Positions 24,369 through 31,233 of a DNA stretch of 49,662 nucleotides are shown here, piece after piece (position 1 is the first letter of the stretch; every line of letters starts with the position of its first letter). This DNA is from Clostridium sp. CAG:964 (GTDB lineage Bacteria > Bacillota > Clostridia > Oscillospirales > Acutalibacteraceae), in contig FR891338.1 of assembly GCA_000435335.1 (NCBI GenBank), positions 97,266 to 146,927 on the forward strand, in the 5' to 3' direction. The position numbers and the translations under genes are program-made. The notes beneath the pieces were generated by a model that was given only the letters and a program-made list of their open reading frames with translations, did not search any database and was not told the origin of the DNA.

Positions 24369-24687
24369 TATGGGTTGTAGACCAGCCAGCAACTACAAAA
24401 GAAGAGCCGGTTTATGAAACACACGATGTTACTATTTGCAATGTATGCGGAGCTGACATTACAAATGCTGAGTATAGAAAACAACACCTTATTGCACACA
24501 CTAAAGCAGGCGAAGGTGGAAATTACCACAATGAATGGCGTGAGATTCAGGTAGGTACAAAAACCGTAACAGTTCCCGAAAAAGGACATTGGGAGAAGAA
24601 GGTTGTAAAGCCGGCGTGGACTGAGAAAAGGCTTGTTCGTGAAGCAGGTTGGTATTGATATATTAAATGCATAATTAGTTAAAGTAA

Positions 24688-24727
24688 AACAGTCACTTTT
24701 TTGAATAAAGAAAGTGGCTGTTTTTTT
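24688..24727 (+). terminator. Terminator of the repeat lipoprotein gene
   Basis: AAACAGTCACTTT pairs with AAAGTGGCTGTTT (one G-U) and is followed by a run of T residues, about 30 bp after the in-frame stop of the C-terminal domain. Confidence 0.85.
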
Positions 24728-24760
24728 GCCTGTGAAGGTATAAAATGAATAGTTTTCTTG

Positions 24761-24784
24761 AATAGGGCGAAAGCCCTATTTTTT
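24761..24784 (+). terminator. Second, compact terminator in tandem
   Basis: AATAGGGC, a GAAA tetraloop, GCCCTATT and TTTT. It stands 34 bp after the first terminator with no gene between them. Confidence 0.8.
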
Positions 24785-24887
24785 ATTGAAGGCTTTAAAT
24801 TGTGCTAATTTTTTTATTTTTTTATAATTTATTTTGTAGGCTCTCTTCCTTACCCCCACTTTTATTATAGAGCCTTATAAATTTAAC

Positions 24888-25862
24888 CTAATTCTGCATA
24901 TTAATCTGTTCGCCCTTGATTGGTGCATAGGCAATTAGCTTATCTCCGTTTAGGTCTTCCTTATGCATATCTACTCCGCTGATTTGGTGGTTTTCATAGG
25001 TATTGTAATAATAAATTCCCTTGTCTGTATTGCAGCAGGAGGTGTACAAAGTAATCTCGTACTTGTCTTTTTCAAGCTTGCAGCATCCCCTTTGTTGGTC
25101 TACACTGCCGAGAATATGGAAAAACTGGCTTACACTTTCTTTCTCGGAATCTCCGGAAATAGAATTCATCTTTACAAAGGCTGCACGCACAAACCTAGAC
25201 TGGGAGGACAGATCTCCGGGAAGGCCAATAGCACCCATTCCGCGACTGTACCGGTTCAGCTCTAAGTCCCTTGAGAAGGTATTGCTTTTGTTTTCTGCCG
25301 AAAGCTGCATATAGTTGTTCAGATTAAACATTTGATAGTTAAAGGGTGGATTATTGGTAAGGATTCCTATAGGGTTATCATAGATTTTTAGCCCCTCCTC
25401 CACCGATTCTAAAGTAATGCATTCGTTTTTGTCTGCAATAATCCAATGAAGCTGAGCCGTAGGCAGATTTTCCGTAAACGGTGTATCAATCAAATTGATA
25501 CGCCCTAAAATCTGCCGTGCCTCCTTTACGGTGGAGCATTTTCCCAAAATTAAAGGAATCAGCTCAAACTGGGTAATATTGTCCTTTTCTCCCGTCGGCT
25601 TTTTGTAATGGGCATTTCCCACAAAATTTAGCCCTGCTATTCCAAGTCCCTTCTCATTAACTGCATCATAATATAAAGGATAGTCCTGCATAACACACGC
25701 CATTCCAATCATTGCATAATGGTTTTTTATCTGACCGCCGTTTCGCAGGTTAAGCACATAGCCTCTTGGCGTAATTACTATCTGATCTCCATAAGAAATT
25801 TCATAGTCTAAGGTTCTTCCAAAATAAAAATCCTTTGTTTTATAGGTTGCGGCCGTACACAT
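24888..25862 (-). CDS. bsh: Bile salt hydrolase (choloylglycine hydrolase)
   Basis: A 324-residue Ntn-hydrolase that cleaves glycine or taurine from conjugated bile salts after removal of Met1 to expose Cys2. The catalytic set is visible: Cys2, Arg16, Asp19, Asn79, Asn170/171 and Arg223. Asn at position 79, where penicillin V acylases have Tyr, favours bile salts as substrate. No signal peptide, so cytoplasmic. The substrate-selectivity loop reads YSRGMGAIGLPGD. The start follows GGAGGG. This is a strong marker of an intestinal lifestyle. It lies alone between two lipoprotein genes. Confidence 0.95.
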   Translation of the reverse strand: MCTAATYKTKDFYFGRTLDYEISYGDQIVITPRGYVLNLRNGGQIKNHYAMIGMACVMQDYPLYYDAVNEKGLGIAGLNFVGNAHYKKPTGEKDNITQFELIPLILGKCSTVKEARQILGRINLIDTPFTENLPTAQLHWIIADKNECITLESVEEGLKIYDNPIGILTNNPPFNYQMFNLNNYMQLSAENKSNTFSRDLELNRYSRGMGAIGLPGDLSSQSRFVRAAFVKMNSISGDSEKESVSQFFHILGSVDQQRGCCKLEKDKYEITLYTSCCNTDKGIYYYNTYENHQISGVDMHKEDLNGDKLIAYAPIKGEQINMQN

Positions 25863-25997
25863 AATTTCTCCCTCCGATAATTCACTTTTATTGCTTAATG
25901 GCAGGCTTGAACAACTGCTGTTTTAAATAGCTTGCCACATATTATATTTACCATACATATGTCACTCTATTTAATAGGAAAACCACAGATATTCCTA

Positions 25998-26768
25998 TTA
26001 ATACCAGCCGGCCTCACGCACAAGCACCTTTTCTGTCCATGCGTTTTTAACTACCTTTACCTCAAAGTGACCTTTTTCCTCAACCTTTATTGTTTTTGTG
26101 CCTGTCTGCACCTTTTCTGTTTCTATACTAAATTTACCTGTATGGCCTTTGGAAATTTCTATGCTGCTGTGCTCGTGGTCAAAGGTAATATCTTTGCCGC
26201 AGTCACTGCATATTGTAACCTTTTTAATACTGTATATAGGCCTTTCGTATGTAAATCCGGCTTGGTCTACTACCCAAACCTTTTTTGTTTCTGCGTCGTG
26301 CTTAACATACTTATACTCTGCATTATGCCATGCTTTGCCTGCATGGCTATTTTCAAGGGCTGTGCCTGAATTTGATGAGCTTTGTGAACTGCTTTGACTG
26401 CTGCTTGTTGAGGAGCTGTATGAGTAACTGTAAGTGCTTTGCGAATCGGTGCTTTTGCTGTTATTTTCATTGTCGTTTTTATCAGCTTTAGACGAACTGC
26501 CGGATTGGCTTTTGTCCTTACTCTCTTCTCGGGAGCTGTTTTTGCTGTCATCCTTATTCTTCAGCTTTTCCTTCAGTATTTCAAAAATATCATTTTCGGT
26601 GCTTTCATCGTCAGTCTGCTCCTTGGTGCTTGCTTGCTGTACCTGACTTGAGCTTGAAGATGAGCTGCTTGAAGAGGATGAATCATTGTCAGAGCTTCCG
26701 CAGGCAGTAGCAGCTACTGCTACCGAGGCTATAATTATAGCCACTAATACTTTCTTTAATGTTTTCAT
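25998..26768 (-). CDS. Intact Ser/Lys-rich lipoprotein, paralogue of the frameshifted one
   Basis: ATG 26768 lies eight bases after GGAG; an upstream in-frame start has no site. The 256-residue protein has a lipobox (SVAVAATACGSS), a Ser/Lys/Asp low-complexity stalk (residues 25-135), and a C-terminal domain from ENSHAGKAWHNAEYKYVKHD to VLVREAGWY. The domain has CSDCGK plus nearby His residues (HEHSS, KGHTG), suggesting zinc binding. The same domain is encoded in pieces at 24181-24658. Probably cell-surface, with the stalk spanning the wall. Its function is unknown. Confidence 0.85.
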   Translation of the reverse strand: MKTLKKVLVAIIIASVAVAATACGSSDNDSSSSSSSSSSSSQVQQASTKEQTDDESTENDIFEILKEKLKNKDDSKNSSREESKDKSQSGSSSKADKNDNENNSKSTDSQSTYSYSYSSSTSSSQSSSQSSSNSGTALENSHAGKAWHNAEYKYVKHDAETKKVWVVDQAGFTYERPIYSIKKVTICSDCGKDITFDHEHSSIEISKGHTGKFSIETEKVQTGTKTIKVEEKGHFEVKVVKNAWTEKVLVREAGWY

Positions 26769-26879
26769 AATATTTCTCCTTTCAACTAAATGAAACATAT
26801 TAATATTTTATAAATAATTAACTATGCCCTACACAAAAAACAGTGCCTTTTGGTGTGAATTAGATACTTTTCAGCACTA

Positions 26880-26951
26880 TTGCACACATCGTATCAAACA
26901 TTGCACAATAAAGGGTGACATAATGAAAAATATATGGTATAATGTGTGCAA
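26880..26951 (+). promoter_or_regulatory. trpB2 promoter with three TTGCACA operator-like motifs
   Basis: GTGACA at 26915-26920, a 17-bp spacer and TATAAT at 26938-26943. TTGCACA occurs at 26880-26886 and 26901-26907 (21 bp apart, two helical turns), and its reverse TGTGCAA at 26945-26951 next to the -10 box. This looks like a repressor array. I see no T-box or other known riboswitch in the 80-base leader. Confidence 0.6.
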
Positions 26952-27029
26952 GTGCTGATAGTTCTAAAATAATAACCGTTGGTTTATTGTGTATAAACAG
27001 TGCAAAATAATTTATGGAGGCATAATATA

Positions 27030-28415
27030 ATGAACGAAAAGAAAATCCCTTACAAAATCTATCTTGATGAAAGCGAGATTCCTACACAGTGGTACAATGT
27101 GCGTGCTGATATGAAAAATAAGCCGGCACCACTGCTAAATCCGGCTACACTAAAGCCGATGACTGCACAGGAATTAAGTCCTGTATTCTGCGACGAGCTT
27201 GTACAGCAGGAGCTTAACGACACTGACCCATACATTGACATTCCTGAAGAAATTCAGAATTTCTACAAAATGTACAGACCGTCACCGCTAATAAGAGCTT
27301 ATTTCTTGGAGAAGGCTCTTGGCACACCTGCAAAAATTTACTACAAGTTTGAAGGTAACAACACCAGCGGAAGCCACAAGCTAAACAGTGCTATTGCACA
27401 GGCTTATTACGCTAAAAAACAGGGCTTAAAGGGTGTTACAACCGAAACAGGTGCCGGTCAGTGGGGTACTGCACTTTCTATGGCGTGCTCTTACTTCGGA
27501 CTGGACTGCAAGGTTTATATGGTAAAGGTTTCCTACGAGCAAAAGCCTTTTAGGCGTGAGGTTATGCGTACCTATGGCGCAAGCGTAACTCCTTCACCGT
27601 CAACCGAAACAGCTGTGGGAAGAAAAATCCTTAAGGAGCACCCGGGCACAACAGGCAGCCTTGGCTGTGCAATTTCTGAGGCCGTAGAAGTGGCAACCTC
27701 TACACCGGGCTACCGTTATGTACTTGGCAGTGTGCTTAACCAGGTACTTCTTCACCAGTCTGTTATTGGTATAGAAGCAAAGGCCGCACTTGAAAAATAT
27801 GGCGTTAAGCCTGATATTATTATAGGCTGTGCCGGCGGCGGTTCTAACCTGGGCGGTTTAATTTCCCCGTTTATGGGTGAAAAGCTAAGAGGTGAAAAGG
27901 ACTACAGAATTATAGCTGTTGAGCCTGCCTCCTGCCCTAGCCTTACAAGAGGTAAATTTGCTTACGATTTCTGCGACACAGGTATGGTGTGTCCTCTTGC
28001 AAAGATGTATACACTAGGCAGCGGCTTTATTCCGTCTGCTAACCATGCCGGCGGCTTGCGCTACCACGGTATGAGCTCTACCCTTTCACAGCTTTACCAT
28101 GATGGACTAATGGAAGCAACCTCGGTTGAACAAACCTCAGTATTTGCTGCAGCAGAGCAGTTTGCAAGGGTTGAGGGAATTTTACCTGCACCTGAAAGCA
28201 GCCACGCAATAAGAGTTGCTATTGATGAAGCACTAAAGTGCAAAGAAACAGGCGAAGAAAAAACTATTCTGTTTGGCTTAACCGGTACAGGCTACTTTGA
28301 TATGTTGGCTTACGAAAAGTTCAACGACGGCGTTATGACCGACTATATACCAACTGATGATGACCTTAAGCCGGGCTTTGAGGGTATTCCAAAATTCCCG
28401 GGTAATGAATTTTAA
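27030..28415 (+). CDS. trpB: TrpB2-type (TrpB-like) PLP-dependent tryptophan synthase beta subunit
   Basis: ATG 27030 follows GGAGG by nine bases; an earlier in-frame start at 27000 has no site. The 461-residue length and the sequence (YRPSPLIRAYFLEKALGTPA, YYKFEGNNTSGSHKLNSAIA with the PLP Lys, TETGAGQWGTALSMAC, GCAGGGSNLGGLISPF, HAGGLRYHGMSS) mark the TrpB2 subfamily. It has no trpA beside it. TrpB2 enzymes can make tryptophan from free indole and serine, or salvage indole, without the alpha subunit. Cytoplasmic, single-gene unit with its own promoter and terminator. Confidence 0.93.
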   Translation: MNEKKIPYKIYLDESEIPTQWYNVRADMKNKPAPLLNPATLKPMTAQELSPVFCDELVQQELNDTDPYIDIPEEIQNFYKMYRPSPLIRAYFLEKALGTPAKIYYKFEGNNTSGSHKLNSAIAQAYYAKKQGLKGVTTETGAGQWGTALSMACSYFGLDCKVYMVKVSYEQKPFRREVMRTYGASVTPSPSTETAVGRKILKEHPGTTGSLGCAISEAVEVATSTPGYRYVLGSVLNQVLLHQSVIGIEAKAALEKYGVKPDIIIGCAGGGSNLGGLISPFMGEKLRGEKDYRIIAVEPASCPSLTRGKFAYDFCDTGMVCPLAKMYTLGSGFIPSANHAGGLRYHGMSSTLSQLYHDGLMEATSVEQTSVFAAAEQFARVEGILPAPESSHAIRVAIDEALKCKETGEEKTILFGLTGTGYFDMLAYEKFNDGVMTDYIPTDDDLKPGFEGIPKFPGNEF

Positions 28416-28471
28416 TTTGAACTAAAAAGTTAAAAGTTAAATTTTACAGCACATTATGTGCATTACTTTCT

Positions 28472-28507
28472 AAAACAGGTGTTGGCGTACAGCCTCACCT
28501 GTTTTTA
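28472..28507. terminator. Bidirectional terminator between trpB2 and tetR
   Basis: AAACAGGTG and CACCTGTTT are perfect arms around a 14-base loop, with T-runs on both strands. It serves the convergent ends of trpB2 and the TetR gene. Confidence 0.8.
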
Positions 28508-28509
28508 AT

Positions 28510-29091
28510 TTATTGATTTTTAGGGGCAGACATAAGTGTTGCCGGCAGTGACGAACGAATCATAATTACAAAGTAATTAATAAATGTTTCTCTTGGGCGT
28601 TTATCCCTTTCGGCAAACCAATCTACAATAGCTCCTGCTATTGCTTCGGCATACAGGTTAGCTAAAAAATCCTTAAAATCGTCTGTTACGCTTAGCCCGT
28701 ACTCCTGTTCCACACCGTCTATAAGACTGCGTGTAATTTCAAGAAAATCGTCATCCAAAAATCGTTTCATTTGAACCATTCCCAGACTGTCAAAGGCACA
28801 ATTAAGAATATGTGTATTCTTGTCAATATAATCTATTACAAAGTTAATTGCGTCTTCATAATCAACCAACAGGTCAAACTGCTTTACAACCTCTATAGCC
28901 TCTTGCTCAAACATCCACTTAAGCAGTGCATATATATCCTCAAAATGATAATAAAAGGTTTTACGATTCAGCTTGCAGTCCTCTATAATCTCACTGACTG
29001 TTATTTTTCCAAAAGGCTTTTTCATCATAAATTTTTTCAGCGAAGCCGCCAAAGCCTGTTTTGTTTTTAATGTTGCCTCCCGATGCTTCAT
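28510..29091 (-). CDS. TetR/AcrR-family regulator
   Basis: A 193-residue protein: N-terminal HTH (LAASLKKFMMKKPFGKITVS, EIIEDCKLNRKTFYYHFEDI, YALLKWMFEQE) and a C-terminal all-helical ligand/dimer domain like TetR_C of the DhaS type. A palindrome directly upstream of its -35 box points to autoregulation, and the divergent small gene at 29305 is a likely co-target. The ligand is unknown. The start codon follows GGGGGA. Confidence 0.9.
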   Translation of the reverse strand: MKHREATLKTKQALAASLKKFMMKKPFGKITVSEIIEDCKLNRKTFYYHFEDIYALLKWMFEQEAIEVVKQFDLLVDYEDAINFVIDYIDKNTHILNCAFDSLGMVQMKRFLDDDFLEITRSLIDGVEQEYGLSVTDDFKDFLANLYAEAIAGAIVDWFAERDKRPRETFINYFVIMIRSSLPATLMSAPKNQ

Positions 29092-29114
29092 AAACCATCC
29101 CCCTTTGTTTAGTA

Positions 29115-29170
29115 ATTATACACTTACACCCTGCCCTTGACAACGGACATTTACGGACATTTGTCCGTAA
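29115..29170 (-). promoter_or_regulatory. tetR promoter with near-perfect operator palindrome
   Basis: On the minus strand TTGTCA (29143-29138), 17 bp, TATAAT (29120-29115). Immediately upstream, TTACGGACA (29151-29159) and TGTCCGTAA (29162-29170) form a palindrome with a 2-bp centre, plus an extra half site ACGGACAT at 29143-29150. Confidence 0.75.
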
Positions 29171-29304
29171 AACCTAACTTTTTGCCGTAAAAAAGAAATT
29201 AATCCACACAAACCACAGCAATTTGTTGGTTTTATAATTAATATTTTTGCTGTATACTATATTCAAGTTAAAGATATACGCAGATATTCGGGAAGGAGTC
29301 GCTT

Positions 29305-29598
29305 ATGATTACTAGGCAGTACAAGATTGTTATGAGCGTACCCTTGGGCAAAAGGTACGGTACTCTTGCATTTACCGAAAACAACGGGGCAATTAAGGGT
29401 ACCATGTCACTTTTTGGCAAAACAGAGCCTGTCGAGGGTACGCTAAGTAATGACGGCAAAGTGGAGCTCAGCGGCATTTTTTGTACGCTAATCAGAAATA
29501 TCCCCTTTAAGGCTGTGGGAACAGTTGCCGAAAACAAAATTTCACTCAATGTACAAGGGCAACGAAGCCACTTTAGAATAAACGGTACAGAGGTGTAA
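29305..29598 (+). CDS. Small beta-rich protein of unknown function
   Basis: A 97-residue protein with GAAGGAG before the ATG. The sequence is a run of short strands separated by Gly (YGTLAFTENNGAIKGTMSLF, VEGTLSNDGKVELSGIF, VGTVAENKISLNVQGQRSHF), like a small beta-barrel or lipocalin-like half. No signal peptide or cysteine ligands. It is divergent from tetR with the operator between them. I do not recognise a named family. Confidence 0.75.
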   Translation: MITRQYKIVMSVPLGKRYGTLAFTENNGAIKGTMSLFGKTEPVEGTLSNDGKVELSGIFCTLIRNIPFKAVGTVAENKISLNVQGQRSHFRINGTEV

Positions 29599-29675
29599 AA
29601 AACACCGCTTCGTACTTTTAGCCTTTTCTTACTTCTATATTGAGTAAATATATCCATAACTAATACATTCTCTAA

Positions 29676-29710
29676 AACAAACAAGGCGGCTGTAAGCCGC
29701 CTTGTTTGTT
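29676..29710. terminator. 16-bp perfect terminator hairpin
   Basis: AACAAACAAGGCGGCT, loop GTA, and its exact complement (29695-29710), ending in TTGTTTGTTG. It lies 80 bp after the small beta-rich gene and before the converging fic gene. Confidence 0.85.
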
Positions 29711-29797
29711 GTTTGCCGAAAAAACTATTTCTTCCCTCGTAAGCATCAAAACAGATTTAGATAATTTTTTATTCTTTCACTTAATTATAGTCTTTTT

Positions 29798-29826
29798 GAA
29801 AGGAATAGTTAATATATTAAGGAAAT
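29798..29826 (+). repeat. Imperfect copy of the fic promoter region at the fic 3' end
   Basis: TGAAAGGAATAGTTAATATA at 29797-29816, continuing to the fic stop codon, aligns in the same orientation with the operator region TTAAGGGAATAGTCAATGTA at 30915-30934. The fic gene is thus flanked by imperfect direct repeats. Confidence 0.5.
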
Positions 29827-30872
29827 TACTTTAATCTATAATAGCAAGTATTTTTACCTGCACCTTCTTTTTTTAATTCCTCTGAATCAACTAATTTTCT
29901 CAATGCTCTTTCAATAGAACTTATGCTTAAAGAAGGGCAAAGCTCATGAATATCTTGTTTGGCAAATCGCCCTATTTTATTCATAGTTGCTCGTCTTACC
30001 ATTTCAATAGCCGGTAATTTTACTTCTATAAGAGCAAATCTATCTTCAAAATCTTTGTATGCAGAAAGAATTGTACCTAATAGGTATTTGATAAAAGGAA
30101 TAACATCTTCTTTTTCCTCATGCCATCCGTACTGTGACTGCCTTAATGCATCATAATACAAATCTTTATTTTTTGCAATTTTTGATTCCAAGGAAATGTA
30201 TTTACCAACATAAAACCCATTTCTATATAACAATAGAGTTGTAAGTAAACGGCTCATTCTACCGTTACCATCATTAAAAGGGTGAATACAGAGAAAATCA
30301 TGTATAAAAATAGGAATAGCAATCAATGGTTCTACTTCAAAATTTCCTATTACTCTATTATATTCTTCACATATTTTATCAAGTGCTTCAGGTGTTTCAA
30401 AGGGAGAAAGAGGAGTGAAAAGTGTTTCAACATGACCATCAGGATATGATGCACTAATATAGTTTTGTACACTTTTTGTCTTGCCTGCCATCGGGTTATT
30501 CATATGATTATATAAAATCTTATGAAGCTGTAATATATAATTCTGCGAAGCCGGAATTATATCGAAACTATCATGTATAACATTTAGTACATCTCTATAG
30601 CCTGCAATTTCTTGCTCATCACGATTTTTAGGAGTTGTCCTATCCTCTACTAACTGTCTTATACGAGTGTTAGTTGTTACAATACCTTCAATAGCATTAG
30701 ATGCTTCTGTGCTTTGTATTTTTGCAATTTCAACTAATTTTTCTAATTCTTCCGGTCGTTGCTTAAGGTATAATTCTTGTTTTCCTGCCTCTTTATATAT
30801 TGCAGCTACTAATCCCAGAATTTCTGAGTCCCATTTTTGGTTTTTAATTTCAGAATAATTAAAGGTCCTCAT
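29826..30872 (-). CDS. Class II Fic-domain AMP-transferase
   Basis: ATG 30872 follows GGAGGTGAGG; the longer in-frame start lies in the operator. The 348-residue protein carries the N-terminal inhibitory motif S-N-A-I-E-G (STEASNAIEG, fits [S/T]xxxE[G/N]), so activity is self-restrained. The Fic core is IHPFNDGNGRMSRLL near residue 192, with His and Arg intact. A C-terminal winged-helix region (about 270-348) follows, containing MVRRATMNKIGRFAKQDIHE and SISSIERALRKLVDSEEL. This layout is typical of the free-standing Fic/HTH proteins that AMPylate protein targets and bind DNA. The operator dyad over its promoter supports autoregulation. Confidence 0.92.
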   Translation of the reverse strand: MRTFNYSEIKNQKWDSEILGLVAAIYKEAGKQELYLKQRPEELEKLVEIAKIQSTEASNAIEGIVTTNTRIRQLVEDRTTPKNRDEQEIAGYRDVLNVIHDSFDIIPASQNYILQLHKILYNHMNNPMAGKTKSVQNYISASYPDGHVETLFTPLSPFETPEALDKICEEYNRVIGNFEVEPLIAIPIFIHDFLCIHPFNDGNGRMSRLLTTLLLYRNGFYVGKYISLESKIAKNKDLYYDALRQSQYGWHEEKEDVIPFIKYLLGTILSAYKDFEDRFALIEVKLPAIEMVRRATMNKIGRFAKQDIHELCPSLSISSIERALRKLVDSEELKKEGAGKNTCYYRLK

Positions 30873-30886
30873 AACCTCACCTCCAT

Positions 30887-30953
30887 GACTATTCCCTTTA
30901 ATAATAGTATAATTTAAGGGAATAGTCAATGTATTAAGAGAATATTCCCTTAA
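30887..30953 (-). promoter_or_regulatory. fic promoter with inverted-repeat operators
   Basis: On the minus strand TTGACT (30929-30924), 17 bp, TATTAT (30906-30901). GACTATTCCCTT (30887-30898) and AAGGGAATAGTC (30916-30927) are perfect 12-bp arms: one covers the -35, the other the region after the -10. A further 20-bp near-palindrome (TTAAGAGAATATTCCCTTAA, 30934-30953) lies upstream. Confidence 0.8.
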
Positions 30954-30989
30954 TATTATAGAGTATTAAAGGTTAAATATGCTAAAGTA

Positions 30990-31187
30990 TCATATAAGCA
31001 ACAGCCCTCTATCATCATAAACTGATGCACCATTATCATTTCCACAGCTACTTGCTCGGTCAAGTGCCATAATTGCGACCATTGCGTCGTCAAGCTTTTC
31101 TGTTAATTTTTCTTTATGTGCCTTTATTTTTCCTGCCGGGTATGTAATAAAATGATGTGACACAATAAAAAAGAGAGGCAACTTCAA
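30990..31187 (-). pseudogene. Short coding remnant of unknown family
   Basis: The frame has protein-like sequence (KLTEKLDDAMVAIMALDRAS, SCGNDNGASVYDDRG) ending in TGA at 30990. The only start is TTG at 31187, inside the terminator of the NRPS operon, with no ribosome site. Probably the tail of a deleted gene. Confidence 0.3.
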
Positions 31188-31204
31188 AAACAGGCTGCTG
31201 TTTC
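31185..31204 (-). terminator. Terminator of the NRPS/partner-switch operon
   Basis: On the minus strand AAACAG, loop CAGC, CTGTTT followed by TTG, 30 bp after the phosphatase stop. The stem is short, so strength is uncertain. Confidence 0.5.
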
Positions 31205-31233
31205 TTAGAGGCTTTTCGGCTTTTGATTTTTAA

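Larger units (their letters stand above)
23229..24658 (+). pseudogene. Repeat-rich lipoprotein, frameshifted near its C-terminal domain
   Basis: The frame starts with AGAGAGG and ATG 23229, and encodes a lipoprotein signal (MTAAAAACGND, lipobox Cys). A long low-complexity region of TEK/STKATEK and SKSDKDKK repeats with Ser/Asn/Gly linkers follows. The C-terminal domain starts NPHAGKTWHEAEYKVINHPA, but the frame is lost near 24250 and the open frame ends at 24380. In another frame the domain is complete: EKVWVVDQPATTKEEPVYET, VTICNVCGADI, then KRLVREAGWY and stop at 24658. That tail is homologous to the intact lipoprotein at 25998-26768. The cause is a segment duplication with offset 116 bp, not a multiple of three. 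Could be phase variation or a fixed loss. Confidence 0.8.

Noticed and set aside
26270..26646. Alternative frames on both strands inside the second lipoprotein
   Set aside because: Low-complexity shadows of its Ser/Lys stalk.
26938..27029. T-box or trp attenuator before trpB2
   Set aside because: The leader is about 80 bases, with no T-box sequence, no Trp-codon leader peptide and no terminator hairpin.
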